NCBI GenBank assembly: GCA_030847615.1
Contig: JAUMIR010000002.1
Span: forward strand, 111,918,309-111,982,308
From: Gambelia wislizenii
Lineage: Eukaryota > Chordata > Lepidosauria > Squamata > Crotaphytidae
Length of the DNA: 64,000 bases
Direction: 5' to 3'
Shown here: positions 23,350 to 34,630 of the stretch, in pieces
How the letters are laid out: each line of letters opens with the position of its first letter
Position numbering within the stretch: position 1 is the first letter of the stretch
Notes under the pieces: generated by a model
Told to the model about the DNA's origin: nothing
The model's input: the letters and a program-made list of their open reading frames with translations, nothing else
Database searches by the model: none
Program-made: the position numbers and the translations under genes

Positions 23350-24800
23350 TTTTACTTCTAGCGTCAGTCCTGAACCTGGATGTACAGATTTCAGCAGTGA
23401 GCAGGAGAGCATTTGCGCATTTAGGTGCTTACCACACTGAAGAAAAGTGGCATGGCACCGCATGGCATCAGCGTTTTTCTGGCATTCTTTTGTTCTGGTC
23501 CCATGGGGGACCGAGGTAAAACTGCGTCTTTTTGCAAACAGATTTTTCTGGTTAGCAAAAAGATGTGGTTTTACTTCGGTCCCCCATGGGACTGGAATGA
23601 AAGAATGCCAACGTCATGCCATAAGGCAACAGGAAAGACGGAACATTCCTGCTGCTTTTCTGCTTTTCTTCAGAGTGCAGTATAGCCCTTAAAGTTAGTG
23701 TGCCAACTGTGTCCATACCTGGAGATGCCTGACCTGGCTACATGACACAAGCCTTAGTTACATCCCATTGGAATTACTGTAATGTGTTTTACCTGGCTCT
23801 ATTTGGGGCTACCTTTGAAGAGTGTTTGGAAATGTCAGTTGGCACAAAAAGCTGCAGCCAGAATGTTACCTAGGACTGGTTACAGGGATCATACAACCTC
23901 CTTGTTACAACAGCTGCACTGGCTGTTGGTCCAGTTCTAGGCACAGTTTAAAAAATTGATTATTACCTATATAAACTTATATAGCTTAGGTCCAGACTAT
24001 TTGAAAGGCTGTATCTCACTGCCTGAGTATTAAGATGCTAGGAGAAAGGGTTTTCTCTTGGTCACATCACAATCATAGGCCTGTCTGGTGAGGATACAGG
24101 AGAGGAACTTCCCAGTGGCTGCTCCCAAGCAAGGAAGGCTATTTTTGCCCCTTTGTTCTCTTTCTACCAGCAGACAAAGGCATTTATATTTAGACAAGCT
24201 TTTGGCGATGAAGTGGCTGTTGCAAATGAGTCTTTAATGAAGTGTTGGTTGATGTACTTGTATTTTTCTTACTATGTTTTTAATGCTTTTTGCACTATTT
24301 TAAATTGAAGTTTTTAATAGAACTAGTTGAAGCTGGCATGCGATATGCTGTTGAAAAACTCCCCCCAAAATGCCCAGTAGACCTCATGACAACCCTGTAA
24401 GGTAGGCCTGTAGATTTTAAAATTCTGCCACCAATTGACTGCCTGGGTCTCAATCTGAGCCACAGATTGAGTGGCAGGAGTGGATTGTGAGGTGGAGAGG
24501 GAATTTGCATGTGGGTGTGTTTCCTGAACAGCCAATCAGCACACTGGGAAAGGCAACATACTGAAGAGAATTATATATTTATATATATAGACTGCTTATT
24601 TAATTGTTTTAAAACTATTGTACAAAAGTTAGACTTTATTCCAGCTGCATTTTGTTTAAATGTATTTTGTGAACTACCTTTGGTCTGATACTGGGGAAAG
24701 GTGGGATATTAAACAAAGAAACAAGAAACAGCTGACTTGAATCCCATCTTGGGAGAAAGGTGGGATATAAATCTAATAAATAAATGAATAAATAATAAAC
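23350..24800 (+). mobile_element. L2 LINE C-terminal region and 3' end
   Basis: VQISAVSRRAFAHL is followed, after an inserted foldback, by VTSHWNYCNVFY, LLVTTAALAVGPVL and the 3' end GGGAAAGGTGGGATATTAAA with AAATAAAT repeats. The motif D/N-Y-C-N is the usual L2/CR1 landmark. Many stops; defunct. Confidence 0.75.
23430..23682. mobile_element. Foldback MITE inside L2
   Basis: Ends TACCACACTGAAGAAAAG and CTTTTCTTCAGAGTGCAGTA. The inner inverted arms CCCATGGGGGACCGAGGTAA and TTACTTCGGTCCCCCATGGG are almost perfect, centred near 23,546. Confidence 0.75.
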
Positions 24801-25360
24801 AAACAAATGTTTTAAAAGTTAATTGGCATCAGACGCAATTCTTGAACTCTTGCTGCAAATATTGTAAAGCCATGGTTTATCAAATATAATCAGAAAGTCC
24901 TTCAAGGGTCCATCCAGCTAAGATCAAGGCAAGATGGTCCTCATCTAAAGGGATTGCGGGGTGGGGGGGTGGGGGGAAGAGATGTGATGGGAATGTATTT
25001 AAATTACGACTCAGGAAAAAGTGATTCTAAGTTTCCTCAGTTATAGTGCTGTACAGCTCAGTTACAGTGATTGTAGTTGAGGGGATATGAGGGGAACATT
25101 TTATTTTATTAAAATTTCTTTCTAGGTGCATGTCACTTTATATATCAGGATTTGCAGGGGGCATGAATTTGTAAGGAGAATGAAGAGTCAAAACACTCTT
25201 AGAAAATGTCTAGGGGTTCACTGAATACTGTTAATGGTAGAACTGTCCAATGTGCTCTGAAGTAGAAATGGTCATTATCTGTAAGATATTTTGTCACAGT
25301 ATGAGTCCCCATCATCTGCCCTCCCCTCATTTTTACTAGAAAAAGGAGCATTCCAAATAC

Positions 25361-25507
25361 CTGGGAGTCTCCGAGGTCTTCCATGGTTTTTTTCCTTAAG
25401 GTGTTGACAATGTGAATAATGCCATTAGCAGCTGCGAAATTTGCCAGTTTGACGTTATACAGCTCTCCTGGGATATCTGAATATTTGAAAGTGTTGGGTC
25501 GTAACAT
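25361..25507 (-). CDS. STAB2: Stabilin exon 12: end of first FAS1 domain
   Basis: Forty-nine codons: MLRPNTFKYSDIPGELYNVK, then LANFAAANGIIHIVNTLRKK, then TMEDLGDSQ. A-A-N-G-I-I-H-I-V is the near-invariant FAS1 C-terminal (H2) motif. The leading ATG is an internal methionine, not a start. It is bounded by TTTCCCCAG and GTATTT and lies in phase 0 on both sides, so the first FAS1 domain ends here and the second begins in the next exon. Confidence 0.95.
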
Positions 25508-25842
25508 CTGGGGAAATAAAGGTTCATTCTTTAGTGAAAATTTCAGTACAGTAGATGGCCAGCTAACTGGCAGAATGAGACACTCTATTGGCTGAGGTGT
25601 GACCATTTTGTTTCCCACATACCAGCATAAAACTTTTTAAGCTTTGGCTTTGCTGTAATCTTCCAGTAACTACACTAGAATAAAAATTCATGCTTTTCTC
25701 CACATGCTTCTTCCCCACATATATATCTACATCCAACCCAATCGTTGTTGTTAAGCCTAGTTTCCACATTAATGTTCATTTTATTAGTTACATTTATATT
25801 CTGCCTCTTTGTTAATAAGCTTAAGGTTGTATACATGGCCCT

Positions 25843-25900
25843 CCTCCTCCTCCTCCTCCTCCTCCTCCTCCTCCTCCTCCTCCTCCTCCTCCTCCTCCTC
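25843..25900. repeat. (CTC)n microsatellite
   Basis: Uninterrupted CTC run of about 58 bases, which generates long poly-Arg or poly-Leu frames that are not genes. A minus-type SINE 3' region follows to about 26,040. Confidence 0.95.
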
Positions 25901-26201
25901 ACATTATCCTTAGAACAACACTGTGGGGTAAACCAGGGTGAGGAAAAGTGACTGGTCCAGGGTCACACAGTTCATTTCATGGCTCAGTTTGGAAATGAAA
26001 CTGCACCTCCCAAGGCCACACCAATGCATTGTTCTGTTTCACTACATGTTGGGTAATAACTGAACTGACCCCATTGGAACACATGTTGGCTGAGATGATC
26101 TGAGGTTACATTGAAACTCTAAATATAGTAGAACACATTCTCATATCCAAGTCATCCCTTTATGTTGAACATGCAAGGATGAATAACCTTTAGTTCAACT
26201 A

Positions 26202-27930
26202 CCGTATATTCCGGCGTATAAGATGACTTTTGAGCACTCAAAAGTGCCCTCCAAAATCCACAGTCGTCTTATACGCCAGATATACTTTGCTTCACCTGCC
26301 TGCCTATCTCCTGCCTCTTCGCAAACGGAGCGAAGAGGCAGGAGATGGGGCAGGGGGGTAAAGCAAAGTGCTCCTCCCTGCCCCCCGCCCACCCCCCGCG
26401 CATCCACCCCCCCTGCCGAAAGCCGCGGAATCGCAGCTTTCGGGAGGGGGGTGGCTGGGAAGCCCTCTCCTCCCTGCCCCCCGCCCACCCCCCGCGCATC
26501 CACCCCCCTGCTGAAAGCCGCGGAATCGTGGCTTTCGGGAGGGGGTGGCTGGGAAGCCCTCCCCTCCCTGCCACCCGCCCACCCCCCCTGCCAAAAGCTG
26601 CGGAACTGTGGCTTTCGGCGGGGGGGTGGCTGGGAAGCCCCCCCTCCCTGCCACCTGCCCACCCCCCCCCTGCCAAAAGCTGTGGAAACGTGGCTTTCGG
26701 CGGGGGGGTGGCTGGGAAGCCCCCCTCCCTGCCACCTGCCCACCCCCCGCGCATCCACCCCCCCTGCCGAAAGCCGCGGGATCGCGGCTTTTGGGAGGGG
26801 GGTGGCTGGGAAGCCCTCTCCTCCCTGCCCCCCGCCCACCCCCCGCGCATCCACCCCCCCTGACGAAAGCCGCGGAATCGCGGCTTTCAGGAGGGGGGGT
26901 GGCTGGGAAGCCCTCCCCTCCCTGACACCCGCCCACCCCCTGCACATCCACCCCCCCTGCCGAAAGCCACGGAACCACGGCTTTCAGGAGGGGGGTGGCT
27001 GGGAAGCCCCCTCCTCCCTGCCGCCTGCCCACCCTCAGCCCAGCCATCCCCCTTGCCCAAAGCCTCGCTTTGGAGAGGGGGGGTGGCTGCGAAGCTCCCT
27101 CCGCCCATCCACCCAGCCACTCTCTGCTCAGCCACCCCCCTTCCCCAAAGCCACGCTTTGGAGAGGGGTGGTGGCTGCGAACCCCCCTCCGCCCATCCAC
27201 CCATTCACCCTCTGCCTACCCACCCCCCTTCCCCAAAGCTGCGCTTTGGAGAGGGGGGTGGCTGCGAAGCCCCCTCCCTCCACCCCCCCAGCCAGCTGGC
27301 CATCCCGCATTCCCCAAGTCACCAGGAGACTGGGCAGCCTCCTGTGGGTTGGGGAATCGCGGAGGAGGGAGCCCAGAAGGAGGGATGGGGCTGTGGAGTT
27401 AAATCCCTAGATTCGCTCCCTCTCCCTTAACGGTGGGGAGAGGGGGCGAATCCCGGGGTTTGGCTCCACAGCCCCGCGTCCTCCCTATGGAGCCAAATGG
27501 GGCATGTTCGCCCCTTCTCCCCACCTTCCTTGAAGGTGGGGAGAGGGGGCGAATCTAGGGGTTTGCCGCGGCTGCCCCCGCTTCCCCCGCCTTGGTCCCC
27601 TTCGGAAGAGCCAAGACGGAGGGAAGGGGGCTGCTGAGGCAAACTGGGCATTTTCGCCCCTTTCCTCCACTTTCGAGTCCAGTTTGACTGGAAGGTTGAA
27701 GAGAGGGGCAAATGTTGCCCTGCCAGCTGATCCTGTTCGCTTTCCCAACTCACGAGGAGATCCTCATGAGTTGGGAAACAAAGAGGATCAGCTGGCAAGG
27801 CTCCCCCAGCCAGCCAAATTGGGGTGGTGGTGGTCTTATCTGGCGAATATATGCCTAGGCCTAGATTTTTGGCTGGAAATTGGGGTGGTGGTCTTATATG
27901 CCCAGTTGTCTTATACGCCGGAATATACGG
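26202..27930. mobile_element. TA-flanked TIR DNA element with GC-rich hairpin array
   Basis: Terminal inverted repeats of about 26 bp (CCGTATATTCCGGCGTATAA at the left, the mirror ending CCGGAATATACGG at the right) flanked by TA, which fits Tc1/mariner-like insertion. No transposase frame. Near the left end is a perfect 17-bp stem, ATCTCCTGCCTCTTCGC, at 26,306-26,346. The rest is a C-rich tandem array. Confidence 0.8.
26370..27300. repeat. About ten degenerate 77-105 bp GC-rich tandem units
   Basis: Each unit has a G-run, GTGGCTGGGAAGCCC (later GTGGCTGCGAAGC) and a small inverted repeat such as GAAAGCCGCGG facing CGCGGCTTTC. Unit landmarks lie near 26455, 26550, 26630, 26711, 26803, 26902, 26998, 27085, 27172 and 27260. 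Confidence 0.85.
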
Positions 27931-27963
27931 TAATTATTTTTAGTATATAACTCTGACCAAAAT

Positions 27964-28020
<57 letters not shown>

Positions 28021-28059
28021 TGCACACACACAGAGGGAGAGAGAGACAGAGAGAGAGAA
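27964..28059. repeat. (CT)n(CA)n(GA)n compound microsatellite
   Basis: Consecutive CT, CA and GA dinucleotide runs starting 33 bases after the TIR element. Confidence 0.95.
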
Positions 28060-28442
28060 TAAAGAAGAAAACAAGAAAATCCAGGATTGGTTGGTTTATA
28101 AGGGGAAAAAAATTAAGTATGATAAATCTGTATTTTAAAACAAATGAAAAGTCTAAATAATAATACAATACTTAGGGCTAAATCCATGAGAAATCGATGA
28201 GAAGTGGCAATAGTACCAAGCAGAATATACAACTAAACCGTGAGAATTTTAAAGGAAAGCATTAGACAACTCTTCATATGATATTTAAAACTAGACATGG
28301 GACTTCAGAATAGACTGAAAGAAAGGAAAAGGAAAGAAATAAGAGATAAAGCAGTTTCAAAGTAGATTTATGCCCCCTAAAATGGCATAAATTTAAAACA
28401 ATCTCTCAAGCCACATGTATAAAAATAAAATAATTATTTTAC

Positions 28443-28562
28443 TTCTCCGAATGTTACTTTATGTCCAGACAATGTCCACAGTTCCTTGGTTTTGATCATA
28501 TCACTCAACAAATGCTGTCCAGGTATTATGTGCATTTTGCATAAGTTCTGTGCATATGTGAC
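28443..28562 (-). CDS. STAB2: Stabilin exon 11: first FAS1 domain, middle
   Basis: Forty codons in phase 0 read VTYAQNLCKMHIIPGQHLLS then DMIKTKELWTLSGHKVTFGE. The HIIPGQHL stretch corresponds to the H-x-V/I-P motif that follows the FAS1 YH box, and TLSGHKVTF to the beta-strand segment usual downstream. No long open frame marks it, so it was recognised by domain continuity. The donor GTAAAATA is weak beyond the GTAA; the acceptor is GTCTCTGCAAAG. The upstream intron carries a TTA-type foldback and other MITEs. Confidence 0.9.
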
Positions 28563-28673
28563 CTTTGCAGAGACAAAATGTGATATCAATGACCAGAAGT
28601 GTTAACATGTTTTATTCACAGCATTTGTAATAATAGTCCTTCTAATTCCACAGTACAAACATTTACTAACATA

Positions 28674-29144
28674 GGGCTTATCTACATGGGCAATTTACCC
28701 CATCTTGCTCCTGTCTTGGAGCCCTGCAGTCCTGATGACACATGACTTTTGCCCCATTTTGGTCACGGGCAGTCTTCACAACCCCCAAGCACATGTGTCC
28801 AATAAACTGTTATGTTAAAATCCCCGTTAAAATGTGTTTCAGCTGGGAAGAAATGAATCAGGCCCCATGTGATTGCAGGAATCCATTCTGGCATGCCAGA
28901 CCCGGCAGCAGGAAACGGGCCACAGCATGTGACTATGGCTGGCCACATGCAGGGGGGCTTGGTCACATGTTGCAGGCTGGCTTCCTAGCTTCAGAGAGAG
29001 CAAGGAAGTCTGCAGTGGTGGCGGCAGCAATAGGCTGGCATGTCCATCTGGACTTCCTCCCATTACATGGGAGGAATGGACCTAATCCATGGGCAGGATA
29101 TGCCAGCAGGGAACTGGCATATCCTAGCCCATGTAGATGAGCCC
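28674..29144. mobile_element. PIF/Harbinger-like MITE, family B (471 bp)
   Basis: Ends GGGCTTATCTACATGGGC and GCCCATGTAGATGAGCCC, flanked by ATA on both sides. The interior GAGCCCTGCAGTCCTGATGA recurs at 43.5 and 47.5 kb. It lies 112 bases upstream of exon 11 in transcript sense. Confidence 0.8.
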
Positions 29145-29762
29145 ATAGTAACATATAAACTTGGATAATCTAAGGTATTATTAATATTAGGAATTAGTTT
29201 TAATTTTTATTGGGGCAAGAACTGAAACAGCTTACATTCATGCTCACAAACTGGGTTGCTTCCACAGTAGCCGATTTCACTGGAATTGCCATCTTTTGAT
29301 TCTCTCAATTTTTAACAGAACAATGAGATAACCTCATTGTCAGCCTGTGGCATTCCAGTGTTCTCTGTGTCGTCTACCCATTTTATTCAGATGTGATCTG
29401 TAATCATCTTTTTATAGAAAACTATCAGTATGGTATGGACAAAGTGCTACTAACAAACAAGCCTATACATATGTCCCCTTTGTAGTAAATCTTACTGAGT
29501 TCTATAGTAATAGGATTTTAGACCATAGGATTTTAAAGGTTCCATGCCTTTAATTAAATACTTCATTTTTGCAGGTTTCCTTTCTGATAATAGAGATAGA
29601 AGTACAGAAATGAATAGTTTATTAATTCTCCCAGTGCTGAGTTATGACATACCTTACATATCAAGGTTAGTTTAATAAACAAAGTAAGATGGTTTGTAGC
29701 ATGAAATGAATTGCAAATGTGATTGAATTGCTTAAATAAGAAGAAAATGAAACTGACACTTA

Positions 29763-30093
29763 GGACTTTTTCAGACTGCTATTTGTAGCGCAAGCAGGCT
29801 CATCCCTGTTGCGAGGCTGCTGCATGGCAAGGGGGCCATTTTGGATGATGCTGTCCCCCTGCCAATACTGTTCCGGAAGAGCTGGGAGGCTGCAGCGCCA
29901 TATTTGGCCATATTCTAATCATGGTCAACTTCCATGATTAGGAAATGGCCAAATATAGCGCTGCAGCCTCCCAGCTCTTCCGGAAGAGTATTGGCAGGGG
30001 GACAGCATAATCCAAAATGGCCCCCCTGCCGCGTAGCAGCCTCGCAACAGGGACGAGCCTGCTTGCGCTACAAATAGGAGTCCGAAAAAGTCC
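29763..30093. mobile_element. Foldback MITE, family A ends (331 bp palindrome)
   Basis: GGACTTTTTCAGAC and GTCCGAAAAAGTCC with TTA duplicated on both sides. The arms (TGTAGCGCAAGCAGGCT to AGCTGGGAGGCTGCAGCGC) mirror each other with few mismatches around 29,928. Confidence 0.88.
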
Positions 30094-30321
30094 TTACTAT
30101 TACTGACAAACAAAAGGCATCTGACTGAGTGAAGTGTTCATATCGTGTCTATATTATAGATCAGCTATAGTTTGGTCCAAATTTTAAATGATATAAATAG
30201 CAGGAGTGGGCAGACTTCAGGCTTGCCAGATCTATTACTGTTTATTGGATCCACCAACCAGTGCCATGGTGCTTTTGAATACATCGTGCTTTTGAATGCA
30301 TTTGTTTTCCATACCCAAACT

Positions 30322-30459
30322 GAACCTTGGAGGTCTTTAAACAGAGGCTGGATGGCCATCTGTCAGGGATGCTTTGATCGTGATTCCTGCATGGCAGGGG
30401 GTTGGACTGGATGGCCCTCGTGGTCTCTTCCAACTCTACAATTCTGTGATTCTATGACA
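30322..30459 (+). mobile_element. CR1 3' end
   Basis: GAGGTCTTTAAACAGAGGCT, then GGATGGCCATCTGTCAGGGA and the ATTCTGTGATTCTATGA end, as in chicken-repeat-1-type LINEs. Confidence 0.9.
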
Positions 30460-30791
30460 TTCCTTTCACAAAAATGTCTGGTTACCTGAAACTTTCTTTA
30501 TTTCAGCAGACTGATTCAGGAATAAAACATAATATTGTGTAAAGAATTTGAAGTTAAAATATTTGACAAGCTAGTACAAACCATTCAGTTAACCCAGAGT
30601 ACTTTAGCACACCAACAACTATGTCCTTTTTCTTGAAAAAGCAGAACTGGAAAGCATTCTAAATAATGTTTTCTGATTTTGCATGTTTGGTTTAAATGTT
30701 ATATTCAAACACATACAAAGCTTTTGTGCAAATTGTTTTATTAGAATAGTTGTAATAATGTAAACAAAATAGCATATACTTACCTTATATA

Positions 30792-31075
30792 CAATAGGAA
30801 CCCGTATCCATGGGGGATTGGTTCCAGGCCCCCCCCCACAGATACTGAAATCCATGGATAACAGCAAACACAGGATAGGAGAAGGGAGGTGAGATCTCCC
30901 CTCCTCCTCTCCCTTCATCCCCTCCATCGCCACCGCCACCACCAGAGCCATCATGGGGGAAGGGAAGGAAGCCCAGATCTCCTCCTCCTCTCCCTTCCCC
31001 CTTCTCCCCCACCATCGCCAACCATGGATAATTGAACCAGTGGATGGTGAATCAGAGGATACGAGGGTCCTACTA
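30792..31075. mobile_element. Tigger-like MITE with purine/pyrimidine centre
   Basis: CAATAGGAACCCGTATCC and ATACGAGGGTCCTACTA ends with TA flanks. The centre contains opposed CTCCTCCTCTCCCTTC stretches around CACCGCCACCACC. Confidence 0.8.
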
Positions 31076-31079
31076 TATA

Positions 31080-32333
31080 ACAAAAAATGATTATATCTGA
31101 AAAAAAGCATTTTTTTTTTGTAGGACACATATTTAAAGAGAACTGAACCTGATATATCTTATATCAACAGTTCAACTTTCTTTTGTTCATGTACCGCTGT
31201 AGTACCTTCAGTTTCACTCACTCACTCTGCACTACTTATTAGTTCCATTTCGAGTTCAGAAAAAATTGATTGAGTGCAACTAATTGAACATTCTATTTCA
31301 CTTATGGATTGATTGAAGTACAAAAGCCCAGATAACTATGAATAAATATGGAGGCAGAGAGAGACAGAGACAGATATATAGAGATATAGACATAGATATA
31401 GATGGTATGAAACATTTCTATGGAAAAATATAGCATCAGAAAATTTTCTGGAAAATTTTCCATCCCACATCTCTGCCCACCAATACAGGAGATACATTTA
31501 ACATCTGTGACTGTTTAATTCTAAATAAATATTATAGGAGGATTATGGTCAGGGGAAGGGCAACACACAGGCATTAAGTGTTTGTGTTGAACTTCTGTTT
31601 CGATTCCCCCTTCTATTCAATTGTGGGAAAACAATATATTTTGTCTGAACTGAAGAACTCTCATGTGGAAGCAACTTTTGTTCCTTTCTAGTGAGAAAAA
31701 TAGACTCCCCTGATATAATTTCCTGATTATATGTTCAACTGAGTCCCTTTTGCCATTATTTTCCATTCTTTCCCTTATATATTATCAAATACCAATGGCG
31801 ATCCTATGAAATTGTCTTGAAAGTAAGTCAATTTACTTTCAAGGTAAATTGAATATTGTGGTTATCTTTTCAGTTTTCTCTAACAGAGGTGCGAGAGATT
31901 CAGCCAAGCTGTAATTACTGACTCACTCTTAGACACGCTGATGGATTATATTCTAACATCAGATAGTAACACACAGTTCCTTTGGGGTAAATAACTACAA
32001 TATAAGCACATTTAATTGTTTATAACAATAACCTCAATATGCAGAACCAGTGAGTAGCTAAAGTTATATATTATTTCAATGTGAATACACATTATTTAGT
32101 CTAAAACAGTATGGAAAGGGTCAATTGGCCTAAATCCAACTTTTAGTTCCAAGTAAAGTAGGCTCATTGAGTCAGTGGGAAACTAGTAAGTCAACACTTT
32201 TAAGTTCCACTGACTCAGTCTACTATAGTTGGGTTAACAGTTAAGGCCATTGTTCTTATCAGTTGCACATAATGCAAATTTCAGAAACAGGAAGCTACCA
32301 AGAGTGTTTACATGGTGTACTAAGGATACTTAC
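31080..32333. other. Intron between exons 11 and 10, unclassified
   Basis: AT-rich, with an AGAGACAGAGATATAG-type impure repeat near 31,350-31,400 and a short inverted pair AAGTAAGTCAATTTACTTTC near 31,822. No family recognised. Confidence 0.45.
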
Positions 32334-32425
32334 ATTGAAATTCATTCTATCCAAATTACGAACAAGGGATGGCACAAATACTGTAAAAGGCCCATAATTT
32401 TCCAGGAGTACTGAACAACCCAACT
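32334..32425 (-). CDS. STAB2: Stabilin exon 10: first FAS1 domain, PFTVFVP motif
   Basis: It encodes LGCSVLLENYGPFTVFVPSL then VRNLDRMNFN, holding the conserved FAS1 H1 motif G-P-F-T-V-F-V-P. The residues after P (SLVRNLDRMNF) depart from the common N-E-A-F pattern, which is frequent in the first member of stabilin FAS1 pairs. It ends in phase 0. The acceptor is TTTTTCAATAG and the donor is a consensus GTAAGT. Confidence 0.93.
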
Positions 32426-33316
32426 CTATTGAAAAACAAGGAAGAATACAATGAATGCTCTGATTGGATCCATTAATGTCCTTAGCAATACATTTGCAAT
32501 ATCTTCGGTCCTGTCTTCAGACAGAAGGAAATAGTTAAAAGTTTTTTTTTGTGTGTGATTGAAGAGACATTTGACTGTGGACCCCCTCATATTTATATCC
32601 TTTTAAAAATGCAGCTAACTCCATTGTTGCTCTAAACTATACTGGGAAAGTTAATCATAGAATCATTTCTTTCCTTTGTGCCATTTCTCTGACTTATGTT
32701 TGTTTAATTTATTTTATCCCCTCCTTCTGAAAGTGCTCAAGGCACCATACATATTAGAAATGAAATAATGATGAACAATTATATCTAAATTTAAGTAAAA
32801 AAATCAATAATAATACTTAATAATACTTAGTTATTTATTACCCGTCTCTCCCCTCAGGATCAGGGTGGGTACAAGTATCAGAATACAGAATACAAATACG
32901 ATGTAACACAACGTTTCAAGTACAATTCAATACAATATTTGCATATTTTTCTTAATAGAGCAAATAGCAATAGAACAGGAAATTTAAAATAAGGAACTTG
33001 TGTGGGGTGGAGGTTTAAATGGTTCCCTCAAATCAATATGACCCTAATCCAGTTCAGAGATTCCCTTCACAAAGATGAAGATGAAGCACTTAGGGCCTAT
33101 CTGTACTGGTGAAATATAACAGTTTGACACCACTTTATACACCATGTTCTATGGAATCCTTGTATTTGTAGTTTTGTGAAGTATTTAGCTTTTTCTATCA
33201 GAGAACTCTGGTGCCCCTCCAAACTACAAATACCAGGATTCCATAGGACAGAACTATGGTGGATAAACTACTGTATTTTAGAACTGTGGTGGATAAAGTG
33301 GTATCAAACTGCTGTA

Positions 33317-34428
33317 CAGTTGTCCCTCCGTATTAACAGATTTGGTATCCACGGATTTAAGTATTCACAGCTTGAAAATATTCTTAAAAAATATAATCCT
33401 TCTGGATCACATCTTCTCTCTGTAACAAGTTGTTGTTCAGACGCCATAAATAAAATGGTTTTTTGAAGAAAACCAGACAGAAGGCATCAAACTGGCTATA
33501 TTATGGGATACTTTTAAGGCAGTAATAAGAGGGTTTTTCATCCAACAGAGTTCATTGTTAAAAAGAAAGAAAGAGGAAAGATTTAAGAAAATCCAAGAAG
33601 AAATTAAAGACATAGAAAAAAAATTGCAACAAGAACCACTGAACAAGAAGTTGTTAAGAGAAGGTAAAATATTAAAAGAACAATTAAAGACAGACATGAT
33701 GGAAGAAATTCAAAAAAAGACTCCAATACATAAAACAAAGAAGCTTTGAACACGCAAATAAATTGGGGAGGTGGTTGGCGTACCAGTTAAGAAAACAAAG
33801 AAACAGGAATCTTATAACAAAGGTAAAACAAGGAGATACGATATATTCTGATCCACAAAAAGTAAAACAGATCTTCAGGAATTATTATGCAATATTATAT
33901 AGAAAACAAAGAGGCTGTCAAGAGAATCTGCAAATATTTTTCAGAGAACACAAGATGCCAACCTGTACAGATAAACAAATAGAAATACTAAATAAACCCA
34001 TAGAGACAGAAGAAATTATTGAAGCAATAAAGAAGCTAAAATTAGGGAAAGCCCTGCGTACGGATGGATTCACAACAAAGTTTTATAAAGTGATGGAGAA
34101 TCAGATATTGCAACCATTTAAAACCATCAATGTATGTTTGTAAATTGAAAATTGGTGGTAGAGCTTAGAGCTAGAACACTTCAGAAGTAGGTATTATATT
34201 TGATGAAGGTTTAATCTGAAATTTAATTAAAGGAAACTAGAGGAAAAATTGAAACAGGAATAATGTACAGAATGATGAGGGTATAGGAGGGTAAGTCAGG
34301 AAAGAAGGAAGTCAAAAAGATGTATTAGCTTAAATAATATATAGGGTAAGATAACTTACAAAACAATATTGAATATACACTTGTAATCTTTATTTTTTCT
34401 TATATGCAAGACTTATATGGTTTTTTCT

Positions 34429-34479
<51 letters not shown>

Positions 34480-34630
34480 TAATCCAAAAAGCAAACCTTG
34501 ATTTTGTCATCTTATATAAGGGACACCATTTTGCTATGCCATTGCATATAGTGGGACTTGAGTATTCAAGGATTTTGGTATACACAGGGGGTCCTGGAAC
34601 CAAACCCCAGCGAATATGAAGGGACAACTG
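33317..34630. mobile_element. Tigger-like MITE, itself interrupted by L1
   Basis: CAGTTGTCCCTCCGTATT and AATATGAAGGGACAACTG ends, with TA on both sides as target duplication. Continuity resumes at CCAAAAAGCAAACC after the L1 insertion. Confidence 0.88.
33400..34478 (+). mobile_element. L1 LINE, 5'-truncated and internally deleted
   Basis: ORF2 remnants read FEHANKLGRWLAYQLRKQ (bridging 33,733-33,795), then IYSDPQKVKQIFRNYY and IEAIKKLKLGKALRTDGF (L1 RT start, normally GPDGF). The sequence then jumps to an AT-rich 3' end with a (TA)n run at 34,437-34,473. Target duplications ATAATCC lie at 33,393-33,399 and 34,479-34,485. Confidence 0.88.

Noticed and set aside
25675..25951. Poly-Arg and poly-Leu open frames
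   Set aside because: Translations of the CTC microsatellite on each strand.
26195..27410. Long overlapping open frames on both strands (up to 395 codons, Pro/Gly/Arg-rich)
   Set aside because: They come from the GC-rich tandem array, which lacks stops in several frames at once. No motif, no splice context, repeated low-complexity residues.
33555..34143. Open frames with coiled-coil-like Lys/Glu residues
   Set aside because: Parts of L1 ORF2 between stops, not a host gene.
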